DNA of 5,323 nt. Origin: Desulfobacterales bacterium (GTDB lineage: Bacteria; Desulfobacterota; DSM-4660; Desulfatiglandales; Desulfatiglandaceae). The stretch is from the NCBI GenBank assembly GCA_021107495.1, contig JAIOSR010000448.1:1-5323 (forward strand). The letters run 5' to 3'. A program made the position numbers and the translations under genes. The number at the start of each line of letters is the position of its first letter. Position 1 is the stretch's first letter. Positions 1-5,323 of this stretch are shown piece by piece. Under the pieces are notes generated by a model. The model saw nothing but the letters and a program-made list of their open reading frames with translations. It was not told where the DNA came from and did no database searches.

Positions 1-2
1 AA

Positions 3-71
3 AAAGGAAAGAAATGGCAGGAGATCTTAGAGAGCCTCAATCCTGAAGATTTTGGGAAATATAAGATGTAA
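3..71 (+). CDS. 3' end of an unidentified upstream gene (partial)
   Basis: The frame starting at base 3 is open from the left edge and encodes a 22-residue tail ending in NPEDFGKYKM, closed by two consecutive TAA codons (69-71 and 72-74). The tail is hydrophilic with mixed charge, as expected for a soluble protein's C-terminus. The other two + frames both stop within this stretch (TAG at 28-30, TGA at 44-46). The tandem stop and protein-like composition support a real gene end, but the visible part is too short to assign a family. It lies about 310 bases upstream of the transglutaminase gene, so it is probably not tightly coupled to it. Confidence 0.5.
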   Translation, partial: KGKKWQEILESLNPEDFGKYKM

Positions 72-380
72 TAAACTGCCTGAGCCAAACCGAAATGTCT
101 GAAGTTGAAAACTTTGGGCATTTTGACACCAATTCGAGATGTCGCCCTTTTTTCGTTCCGTTTCATCTTCCCCCTTTTATTCGCTAATTCAATATTGTAT
201 AAGGTAATCAGTGTTGAACTGGGGCCTGGTATTTGCTGAAAAGCCATTCTCCGGAAAGGATAACTGTTTTGCGGGAGCGGCTTCCCCAAAACAACCACCC
301 TGACCCTCGGCTCTTAGAGTCTATGTCTCAAAGCGAGGTGGAGGGCGGGGACGGGGTGCACCAGGAGCAAACTGAGCCCG
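72..380. other. Intergenic leader upstream of the three-gene operon
   Basis: This 309-base stretch carries no gene I can support. It starts just after the stop of the upstream gene and contains a pyrimidine-rich tract (about 143-180). A TTGACA sits at 123-128 but has no -10 box at the right distance. A TATAAG at 198-203 resembles a -10 box but lacks a good -35, so any promoter call is weak. An imperfect hairpin lies at 265-293 and a Shine-Dalgarno-like AGGAG at 363-367. The operon promoter is expected here by position, but I cannot fix it. A hydrophilic open frame in the second half (from 233) is judged non-coding or doubtful. Confidence 0.6.
265..293 (+). repeat. Imperfect hairpin in the operon leader
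   Basis: The arms TGTTTTG (265-271) and CAAAACA (287-293) pair perfectly. After one C-C mismatch the stem continues with GGGAG against CTTCC, including one G-U pair, closing on a three-base loop CGG. This gives about 12 base pairs in a 29-base span. No T-run follows, so it is not a standard intrinsic terminator. Its place about 90 bases before the first start codon would suit an mRNA leader structure or a protein-binding dyad. Both roles are inference; a chance dyad is possible. Confidence 0.4.
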
Positions 381-1889
381 ATGAATGTAAAGCGAAAAAA
401 GCACATTTTCACCCTTTCCGGGGCCGTTATTGTTATTGTATGGCTGGTCATGATAGGGCTGCTTATAAAAAAAACCAACTTTAACTATGATGCCGATAAA
501 TTTGATTTAATTGGCGAAAAAAGATCACCCATAACTGTCGCCGAACGTGAATGGATGGAGATTTTTCTAAAGGGAAAAAAGGTGGGGTATTCTGTGAACC
601 AGTTTAGCCCCCTTGAAGGAAACTACCTTATCCAGGAAGAAATCTTACTGAAACTCAACCTCATGGGCCAGGCCAGCAGTATATACACCGTAAGCAGATC
701 GGTTGTGGACCATGCGTTTCTTTTAAAAACCTTCAAATTCAGAATGACCTCCGGTCTTGTCACCTATCAGATCTCGGGTAGGGTCAAAAAAAATCGGATG
801 ATCCTGGAAATTGGTGAAGGGGCTGCCCGGAGGAAAAAAATTATCAAGCTTTCCGCGCCGCCCTTACTGGGTTCCGGAATGGCCCGGTTTTTTAAAGGCC
901 GTAAGCTTGAGGTAGGCCGGTCTTTTCGGTTTCCTCTTTTTGACCCATCCACCATGACCCAAAAAGAAGCGGCCTTCAGGGTTATGTCCGAAGGTTCGAT
1001 TATTATAAAACGAATGAAACACAAGGCGTTTCGCTTAGAGACGGAGTTGTGGGGTCAACCCATGACCATATGGCTGGATGAAAAAGGAACGGTATTAAAG
1101 GAACAGGGCTTTATGGGTTTCACTCTGGTAAAATCGAGTGCAGCCAATGCACCTCTGGATATCGAGGGAGGGGGTGAAGAAGATTTCTATGGACTCGCTG
1201 CAATTAATGTCAAGGGTAAATTGAAGGACGCGGGCAGACTGACCTATCTCAAGCTTAAAGTGGAGGGCCTTGTTGAGACTGGTTTTGACACCGAAATTAT
1301 GGCTAAGGGAAGACAGACTTTCGGTTCCGGAATGATTGAAATTGTAAGAGAGAAAATGCCGTCAAAGCCGGCTTACGACCTTCCATATTCGGAAGGGTCC
1401 GGCAGTATGAAAGAATTTCTCCGGCCCGGGCTAAACATAGAGAGCGACGACAGTGCAGTCGTGGAAAGGGCTCGTAAAATCACGGGAGAAGTCAAACGCC
1501 CTGTTATAGTGGCAAGGAGACTTATGGCATGGGTATATAAAAACGTTAAAAAAAGGCCCGTGGTAACCGTCCCGAGCGCCTTGGAGGTCTTGAGGACTAA
1601 GGTGGGAGATTGTAATGAGCACGCAGTGTTGCTTACCGCCCTGCTCAGGGCCGCCGGTATACCCGCACGGCTTTGTGTTGGGATTGTTTATTCCAGGGGA
1701 AGCTTTTTTTATCATGCCTGGACCGAAAGTTATGTGGGGGAGTGGATATCCATGGACGCTACCGTCAACCAGATGCCTGCTGACGTCACGCACATAAAGC
1801 TGGTCCAGGGCGGATTAGACAGACAGGTGGAAATCATCGGTCTGATCGGTAAGTTGAGACTTGAGGTGATAGATTATAAATATGATTAA
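381..1889 (+). CDS. Membrane-anchored transglutaminase-like (papain-fold) protein
   Basis: The 502-residue product starts with a basic stretch (MNVKRKKH) and one hydrophobic helix at about residues 9-29, which looks like an uncleaved signal anchor placing the rest outside the cytoplasmic membrane. Residues about 55-370 form a long region with alternating polar and hydrophobic stretches, probably beta-rich, opening with the phrase EIFLKGKKVGYS. The C-terminal part (about 375-480) is a transglutaminase-like core: Cys411 in GDCNEHA, followed by LLTALLRAAGIPARLCVGIVY, then His445 in HAW and Asp459 in ISMDAT. Order and spacing match the Cys-His-Asp triad of the superfamily, so it is probably catalytically competent. 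Bacterial members act as proteases, amidases or crosslinkers; the reaction here is unknown. ATG 381 is the first usual start after an in-frame TAG at 315-317. AGGAG at 363-367 is a possible ribosome site with a long 13-base spacing. The 3' end overlaps the ABC ATPase gene by 8 bases, indicating an operon. Confidence 0.9.
   Translation: MNVKRKKHIFTLSGAVIVIVWLVMIGLLIKKTNFNYDADKFDLIGEKRSPITVAEREWMEIFLKGKKVGYSVNQFSPLEGNYLIQEEILLKLNLMGQASSIYTVSRSVVDHAFLLKTFKFRMTSGLVTYQISGRVKKNRMILEIGEGAARRKKIIKLSAPPLLGSGMARFFKGRKLEVGRSFRFPLFDPSTMTQKEAAFRVMSEGSIIIKRMKHKAFRLETELWGQPMTIWLDEKGTVLKEQGFMGFTLVKSSAANAPLDIEGGGEEDFYGLAAINVKGKLKDAGRLTYLKLKVEGLVETGFDTEIMAKGRQTFGSGMIEIVREKMPSKPAYDLPYSEGSGSMKEFLRPGLNIESDDSAVVERARKITGEVKRPVIVARRLMAWVYKNVKKRPVVTVPSALEVLRTKVGDCNEHAVLLTALLRAAGIPARLCVGIVYSRGSFFYHAWTESYVGEWISMDATVNQMPADVTHIKLVQGGLDRQVEIIGLIGKLRLEVIDYKYD
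1863..1869 (+). promoter_or_regulatory. Ribosome binding site of the ABC ATPase gene
   Basis: GAGGTGA is a strong Shine-Dalgarno match lying inside the last codons of the transglutaminase gene. It is 12 bases before the ATG at 1882, somewhat longer than the usual spacing. Together with the 8-base gene overlap it supports the ATG at 1882 as the start and suggests translational coupling. Confidence 0.6.
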
Positions 1890-2640
1890 ACTAATAAATT
1901 TGACAAAAGTGTATAGGGGTCTCAGGGCGGTTGACGGGATCAACCTGGAAATAGAAAAAGGGCACATTTTCGGATTTTTAGGGCCGAACGGTGCAGGCAA
2001 GACCACGACCATAAAGATGATGGCCGGTGTGCTTTCGCCCACGGAGGGGCAAATTATTATAAATGATATGGATCTCGTTAAGGACCCTTCGGGTGTCAAG
2101 CAGTGCGTGGGCTTTATTCCGGACCGGCCTTTTGTGTATGAAAAACTCGCAGGAATAGAATTTCTCCGTTTTATTGCGGGTCTTTATCACCTTGACCATA
2201 CGCCCTTACTAAGCCATCGCATTTCGGAACTGCTGGAGCTTTTCGAACTGGGCCAATGGGGTGAAGAGTTGATAGAAAGCTATTCCCATGGCATGAAACA
2301 GCGTTTAGTGATGTGCGCGGCACTGCTTCATGAGCCGGAGGTCCTTATTGTGGATGAGCCCATGGTTGGGCTGGACCCCAAAGGCGCAAGGCTTGTAAAA
2401 AATATATTTAAAGATCAGGCCGTAAAGGGGACCACTGTTTTCATGTCCACTCATTCTTTGGATGTGGCAGCAGAGGTATGTGATGAAATCGCCATTATTC
2501 AGGGGGGGCATATCATTGCCAGAGGGACTGCATCTGCCCTCAGACGCCAGGCCGGTGTGGGTGGGAATTTGGAGCAGATATTTCTTAAACTGACAGAGGG
2601 AAAAGGGCTCGCAAATGCAAGACCTCTATCTTCTCATTAA
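1882..2640 (+). CDS. ABC transporter ATP-binding protein (ABC-2 exporter type)
   Basis: This is a 252-residue cytoplasmic nucleotide-binding subunit that would hydrolyse ATP to drive the permease encoded next. All core motifs are visible in order: A-loop aromatic Tyr11, Walker A GPNGAGKTT at 34-42 with Lys40, signature YSHGMKQR at 134-141, Walker B VLIVDEP at 154-160 with catalytic Glu159, D-loop GLDP at 163-166, and switch His191 in STH. The Q-loop position reads FIPDRP with Asp81 instead of Gln; acidic residues here are, to my knowledge, common in the CcmA/NatA/BcrA-like branch that pairs with ABC-2 permeases. Length is normal for one domain, so the active form should be a homodimer. The start overlaps the transglutaminase gene by 8 bases, and the end overlaps the permease gene by 26 bases. 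The substrate cannot be deduced. The family call is secure. Confidence 0.96.
   Translation: MIKLINLTKVYRGLRAVDGINLEIEKGHIFGFLGPNGAGKTTTIKMMAGVLSPTEGQIIINDMDLVKDPSGVKQCVGFIPDRPFVYEKLAGIEFLRFIAGLYHLDHTPLLSHRISELLELFELGQWGEELIESYSHGMKQRLVMCAALLHEPEVLIVDEPMVGLDPKGARLVKNIFKDQAVKGTTVFMSTHSLDVAAEVCDEIAIIQGGHIIARGTASALRRQAGVGGNLEQIFLKLTEGKGLANARPLSSH
2601..2607 (+). promoter_or_regulatory. Ribosome binding site of the permease gene
   Basis: AAAAGGG lies within the 3' end of the ATPase gene, 7 bases before the ATG at 2615, a standard spacing. It decides for the ATG at 2615, which makes the two genes overlap by 26 bases in different frames. Confidence 0.55.
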
Positions 2641-4312
2641 ACCCAGGTTTTTGGGCTTTAGAAACCGAATGGCCCGTTCGGACCGGAGGACAAAAAAAAG
2701 GGCCTTTGTCATGGGAGGCTTAGGGCTTTTCTTTTGCCTTGGCCTGTTTATCGTTTCCTGCCGGGTCCTGATCCATTTTCAGTCTGCCGAGGTCATTGGG
2801 GATCTTTTGGCCCGGCAGCTCCTTTCCATGATTTTCCTGACGTTTTTTTCCCTTCTCATCTTCAGTCATATTATTACGGCCCTCTCCAATCTATATATCT
2901 CAAAGGATCTGGAACTCTGCCACTCAACGCCCGTGGTCCTGGAAGAGGTCTTTATATCCCGCGCCGTTTACACTTTAATGGATAGCTCGTGGATGCTTAT
3001 TATATTCGGGCTGCCCATCTTTATGGCCTATGCCTATGTGTATGGTGCTGGCCCCGGTTTTTATTTTACCCTCCTTCACATGAGCCTGAGCATGGCCATG
3101 ATTGCCGGGGGCATCGGTATCTTAATAACCATGGTGCTCGTTTATGTATTTCCCGCACACAGGACAAGAGACATTATAATGCTGTTGTCCGTAGTGATGC
3201 TGGTGGGCCTTTATTTTTTATTCCGGTTCCTGCGGCCCGAGAGGCTGGTCGATCCTGATGCGTATTTTACGATTATGCAATACATGAGTGCCCTGAAAAT
3301 GCCCCAATCCCCTTACATTCCAACCCAATGGATATCAGATGCCCTTTGGGCCGTCCTTACCGGGAAAGGTGGTGAAGACTACCTGTTTTACATCATGCTC
3401 ACATGGACCACGGCCGGGGCAATCGCCGTTATTAGTGTGTGGGTGGCCAGGGCCATTTATTTTGAGGGTCTTTCAAAATCCCAGGAGGCCAAAAAGAGAC
3501 GTGCAGGGGGAAAAAGGGCTCTTGACCTGCTCGTTGAACTCATAAAGAAACCTTTTGGAGTAGACTTAGGCGCGATCATTGCCAAGGATATCCGTACTTT
3601 TTTCCGTGACAATACCCAGTGGTCTCAGCTCCTTCTTTTAGGCGCACTGGTAGTAGTTTACGTGTACAATTTCAGTGTCCTCCCCTTAGATAAAAGTCCC
3701 ATTCGCCTTGATTTTCTCCAGAATGAACTGGCCTTTCTTAACATGGGTCTTGCGGGATTTGTTCTGGCAGCGGTTTCGGCCCGCTTTGTCTTTCCGGCAG
3801 TCAGTGCCGAGGGTGAGGCATACTGGATAGTGCGCTCATCACCTTTGAGGCTAAAACGATATTTGTGGGGCAAGTATCTTTTTTTCTTAGCCCCCATGCT
3901 CATCCTTGCGGAAGTCCTGATAATCGGCACCAATTACATGCTTGAGGTAACCCGTTTTATGATGTTCCTTTCATCAATAACCATGTTCTTTATGGTATTC
4001 GGAATCCTGGCCTTGGGAATAGGTTTTGGGGCACTGTATCCCAATTTCAAGTATGAGAATATCGCGCAGGTCGCGACCGGGTTTGGCGGTGTACTGTACA
4101 TGATAGTGAGTTCCATTTTTATTGGAGCGGTTATTGTCCTGGAGGCGGGCCCGGTCTATATTCTGTTCATGGCCAATCTTCGCGGAAACACGATCTCCCT
4201 GTTTCAATGGCTTTTCATAATTGTTTCCTTCTCGGCAGTCCTCGTGATCAATATCACGGCAATATTCAAACCAATAAAAATGGGGCTGAAGGCGTTGAGA
4301 GAATATGAGTGA
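2615..4312 (+). CDS. Putative ABC exporter permease, about 12 membrane segments
   Basis: The 565-residue product is strongly hydrophobic, with likely membrane helices near residues 31-53, 68-92, 122-145, 150-178, 185-205, 256-280, 335-356, 372-397, 419-442, 446-475, 485-510 and 527-551. A basic, presumably cytoplasmic linker (about 285-334, with KKRRAGGKR) splits them six plus six. Each half has a similar phrase between its second and third helix: DLELCHSTPV then SRAVY (98-119), and EGEAYWIVRSSPL then GKY (399-421). The second half is preceded by KDIRTFFRDNTQWSQ (324-338), a pattern I associate with large putative ABC exporter permeases (ABC_tran_2-like, PF16949, from memory). It would form the membrane channel for the adjacent ATPase, probably one permease chain per ATPase dimer. 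Overlap with the ATPase gene shows operon membership. Substrate is unknown. It is the last gene of the unit; a palindrome starts 19 bases after its stop. Confidence 0.88.
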   Translation: MQDLYLLIKPRFLGFRNRMARSDRRTKKRAFVMGGLGLFFCLGLFIVSCRVLIHFQSAEVIGDLLARQLLSMIFLTFFSLLIFSHIITALSNLYISKDLELCHSTPVVLEEVFISRAVYTLMDSSWMLIIFGLPIFMAYAYVYGAGPGFYFTLLHMSLSMAMIAGGIGILITMVLVYVFPAHRTRDIIMLLSVVMLVGLYFLFRFLRPERLVDPDAYFTIMQYMSALKMPQSPYIPTQWISDALWAVLTGKGGEDYLFYIMLTWTTAGAIAVISVWVARAIYFEGLSKSQEAKKRRAGGKRALDLLVELIKKPFGVDLGAIIAKDIRTFFRDNTQWSQLLLLGALVVVYVYNFSVLPLDKSPIRLDFLQNELAFLNMGLAGFVLAAVSARFVFPAVSAEGEAYWIVRSSPLRLKRYLWGKYLFFLAPMLILAEVLIIGTNYMLEVTRFMMFLSSITMFFMVFGILALGIGFGALYPNFKYENIAQVATGFGGVLYMIVSSIFIGAVIVLEAGPVYILFMANLRGNTISLFQWLFIIVSFSAVLVINITAIFKPIKMGLKALREYE

Positions 4313-4324
4313 TCAAAATTAGTT

Positions 4325-4371
4325 AGTGCTCATCCGAAAATGGCCATTTCCGGATTCGCGTTTTCAGCACT
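4325..4371. repeat. Nested palindrome after the permease gene, possible terminator
   Basis: The inner arms ATCCGAAAATGG (4332-4343) and CCATTTCCGGAT (4344-4355) are inverted copies with one mismatch and no spacer. An outer six-base stem, AGTGCT at 4325-4330 with AGCACT at 4366-4371, encloses them. The structure starts 12 bases after the permease stop. Only a short T-run (4361-4364) follows the inner arms, so it is a poor canonical terminator. It could serve as an mRNA 3'-end stabiliser or a dispersed REP-like palindrome. The dyad is seen directly; its role is inferred. Confidence 0.6.
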
Positions 4372-4391
4372 CAGCTTTCAGCGATCAGCAA
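4364..4391 (+). repeat. Four tandem heptamers TCAGCNN
   Basis: TCAGC occurs at 4364, 4371, 4378 and 4385, exactly seven bases apart, each followed by two variable bases (AC, TT, GA, AA). It is a short tandemly repeated repetitive (STRR-like) sequence immediately after the palindrome and overlapping its outer stem. Such heptamers are a known type of intergenic repeat in several bacterial groups. No coding role is visible. Confidence 0.75.
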
Positions 4392-4411
4392 AAAATCATG
4401 AATATCAACCA

Positions 4412-4497
4412 CCCCCCTTTATTAAAGGGGGGCAGGGGGGATTTTATACCATGGCCTGGAAATCCCCCTAAATCCCCCTTTAAAAAAGGGGGACTTT
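4412..4497. repeat. Compound G/C-run inverted repeat (REP/MITE-like)
   Basis: The left part (4412-4432) is a perfect odd-centred palindrome: CCCCCCTTTA, one T, TAAAGGGGGG. It continues as CAGGGGGGATTT. The right part has AAATCCCCC and AAATCCCCCTTT at 4460-4481, and its own hairpin CCCCCTTT/AAAGGGGG at 4474-4481 and 4485-4492. The inner halves (4424-4444 and 4460-4481) are also imperfect inverted copies of each other across the core at 4445-4459, which contains CCATGG. The element can therefore form either two small hairpins or one long stem. It encodes no protein and resembles dispersed palindromic repeats common in Desulfobacterota genomes (recollection, not searched). Confidence 0.75.
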
Positions 4498-4530
4498 AAT
4501 TGTCTATTATTATGACAAAATTTTTGAGCC

Positions 4531-4602
4531 AAATCGCTGTTAAAACCAAAACATATTTTGAAAAAAGTGAGTGACATAAGTTTTTGGCGCTTTTAACGAT
4601 TT
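4531..4602. repeat. AT-rich imperfect inverted repeat before the PHP gene
   Basis: AAATCGCTGTTAAAA (4531-4545) and TTTTAACGATTT (4591-4602) are inverted copies apart from a three-base insertion in the left arm. The similarity continues weakly inward as CCAAAAC against GTTTTTGG. The span is 72 bases and ends 22 bases before the proposed TTG start. It may be a regulatory dyad, the edge of a repeat element, or a chance match in AT-rich DNA. Confidence 0.35.
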
Positions 4603-4624
4603 AACCAATTATGGACCTGACGAT

Positions 4625-5323
4625 TTGATCGAACTCATCGAATACACCAGAAATCTCCACATCCACTCCCGCTATTCCGACGGGGCAGGGACAGTTCCGG
4701 AGATCGCCTCAGCCGCCCATAACCTCGGACTTGATTTCATTATTTTTAATGATCATGACCATATGACCCATGACCTTCACCTCGGGGAAGAGGGTTATTA
4801 CGGTGATGTGCTGGTGCTTATGGACGTGGAGATCGGGAAGAGATATCATCATTACCTGGCCTATGACCTGAAGGAGATGGTCAAAAGCCCTAACTCCGGT
4901 CCACAGGAGGTTATTGACAGGGTGAATGAACAGGGGGGTATTGGTTTTCTGGCCCATCCGTTTGAAAAGGGCATGCCGTTCTACGACAAATCAATCGCCT
5001 ATACATGGAATGATCTTTCTGTCACCGGTTTTACGGGCATCTGTATTTGGAACTTCTCTTCTCGATGGAAAGAACGGGTCAGAAGCCCTTTTCACGCCTT
5101 GTTTTTTCTCCTTTTCAAATCCCGAACCCTCAAAGGCCCCAGTAAAAAGACTCTTTCCTTCTGGGATGATTTGTGCCGGAAAAAAAAGGTGGTTGCCATG
5201 GGTGGATCCGATGCCCATGGAGCGGGATTCAAATGGGGGCCTCTCCGTCTTATCCCCCTTAAATATGATTATACGTTAAACTCCGTTAATGTCCATATTC
5301 TATCAGAGAAAAGGCTGCCAAAG
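4625..5323 (+). CDS. PHP-domain metal-dependent phosphoesterase-like protein (partial, 5' part)
   Basis: The frame is open to the right edge and gives 233 residues with no stop or frameshift. PHP-family metal-ligand motifs appear in order: His12 and His14 in HIHSRYSDG with Asp19, Asp43-His44 in NDHDH, Glu69 in MDVEIG, His111 in LAHPFE, and GSDAH (194-198) with Asp196 and His198. A full ligand set suggests an active hydrolase binding two or three metal ions; relatives act on phosphoesters such as histidinol phosphate, nucleotides or DNA ends. The fairly basic stretch at about 146-188 and the later phrase SVNVHIL fit stand-alone PHP proteins, not the DNA polymerase PHP domain, but the substrate is unknown. 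An in-frame TAA lies at 4577-4579. TTG 4625 is the only ATG, GTG or TTG in frame before the first metal motif, and it has only a weak GGA (4613-4615) ahead of it. The start is therefore uncertain. Separation by 312 repeat-rich bases suggests a transcription unit distinct from the ABC operon. Confidence 0.88.
   Translation, partial: MIELIEYTRNLHIHSRYSDGAGTVPEIASAAHNLGLDFIIFNDHDHMTHDLHLGEEGYYGDVLVLMDVEIGKRYHHYLAYDLKEMVKSPNSGPQEVIDRVNEQGGIGFLAHPFEKGMPFYDKSIAYTWNDLSVTGFTGICIWNFSSRWKERVRSPFHALFFLLFKSRTLKGPSKKTLSFWDDLCRKKKVVAMGGSDAHGAGFKWGPLRLIPLKYDYTLNSVNVHILSEKRLPK

Larger units (their letters stand above)
4313..4624. other. Repeat-rich intergenic spacer
   Basis: This 312-base spacer has no gene on either strand that I can support. 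Its first 190 bases are packed with short repeats (a palindrome, heptamers and G/C-run hairpins, listed separately). The last 120 bases are AT-rich and contain an imperfect inverted repeat (4531-4545 and 4591-4602). The promoter of the PHP gene should lie in this AT-rich part, but no -35/-10 pair with good spacing is evident. Both flanking genes are on the + strand, so the 3' end of the ABC operon transcript also belongs here. Confidence 0.7.

Noticed and set aside
123..203. Promoter from TTGACA (123-128) or TATAAG (198-203)
   Set aside because: The two boxes are far too distant from each other, and neither has a reasonable partner at 15-19 bases.
233..484. Hydrophilic 83-codon open frame starting at TTG 233, or at ATG 323 inside it
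   Set aside because: It has a non-ATG first start, no clear ribosome site and no recognisable motif, and it runs 104 bases into the well-supported transglutaminase gene in another frame. A short real leader peptide is not excluded.
1431..1793. 120-codon open frame on the - strand
   Set aside because: It lies wholly opposite the conserved transglutaminase core and has no family features of its own.
4427..4478. G-quadruplex in the G6 runs
   Set aside because: Each strand has only two long G runs close together plus one further away, and the Watson-Crick hairpins explain the sequence better.
4364..4497. CRISPR array
   Set aside because: The repeats are 7-base units or palindromes without spacers of 25-40 bases, and no cas gene is present.
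4412..4497. Classical intrinsic terminator
   Set aside because: The hairpins are GC-rich, but neither is followed by a proper T-run: ATTTTATACC trails the G runs of the left part and ACTTTAATTG follows the right hairpin.
4926..5279. 117-codon open frame on the + strand
   Set aside because: It is a different-frame shadow of the PHP gene, whose frame carries all the metal-ligand motifs through this region.

Overview
The window reads like an anaerobic deltaproteobacterial (Desulfobacterota-type) chromosome. That is an inference from moderate GC, the style of the proteins, and intergenic C5-6TTT/AAAG5-6 palindromes plus TCAGCNN heptamers of the kind I associate with that phylum. No gene here fixes the taxonomy. 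All coding is on the + strand.

Layout: (1) bases 3-71 are the last 22 codons of an unidentified upstream gene ending in tandem TAA stops. (2) Bases 72-380 are a leader with no convincing gene; it holds an imperfect hairpin at 265-293. (3) Bases 381-4312 are a tight three-gene unit with overlapping ends: a membrane-anchored transglutaminase-like protein (502 aa, complete Cys-His-Asp triad), an ABC ATPase (252 aa, all core motifs) and a large polytopic ABC exporter permease (565 aa, about 12 membrane segments that look like two six-helix halves). (4) Bases 4313-4624 are a gene-free spacer built mainly of repeats: a 12-bp-arm palindrome nested in a 6-bp outer stem, four exact-period heptamers, a G/C-run compound inverted repeat, and an AT-rich imperfect inverted repeat. 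(5) From 4625 to the window edge runs the 5' part (233 codons) of a PHP-family metal-dependent phosphoesterase-like gene. It has all expected metal ligands but no ATG start; TTG is the only usual in-frame start codon before its first metal motif.

Working together: the ATPase and permease form an ABC-2-like membrane transporter. The transglutaminase-like protein is translationally linked to them and probably acts on the outer face of the inner membrane, perhaps on a peptide or protein the transporter handles or on the envelope. No substrate can be read from the sequence. The PHP gene is separated by the repeat-rich spacer and is probably an independent transcription unit. The most system-like element is the transglutaminase-ABC trio. 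I see no CRISPR array, transposase, tRNA or rRNA.
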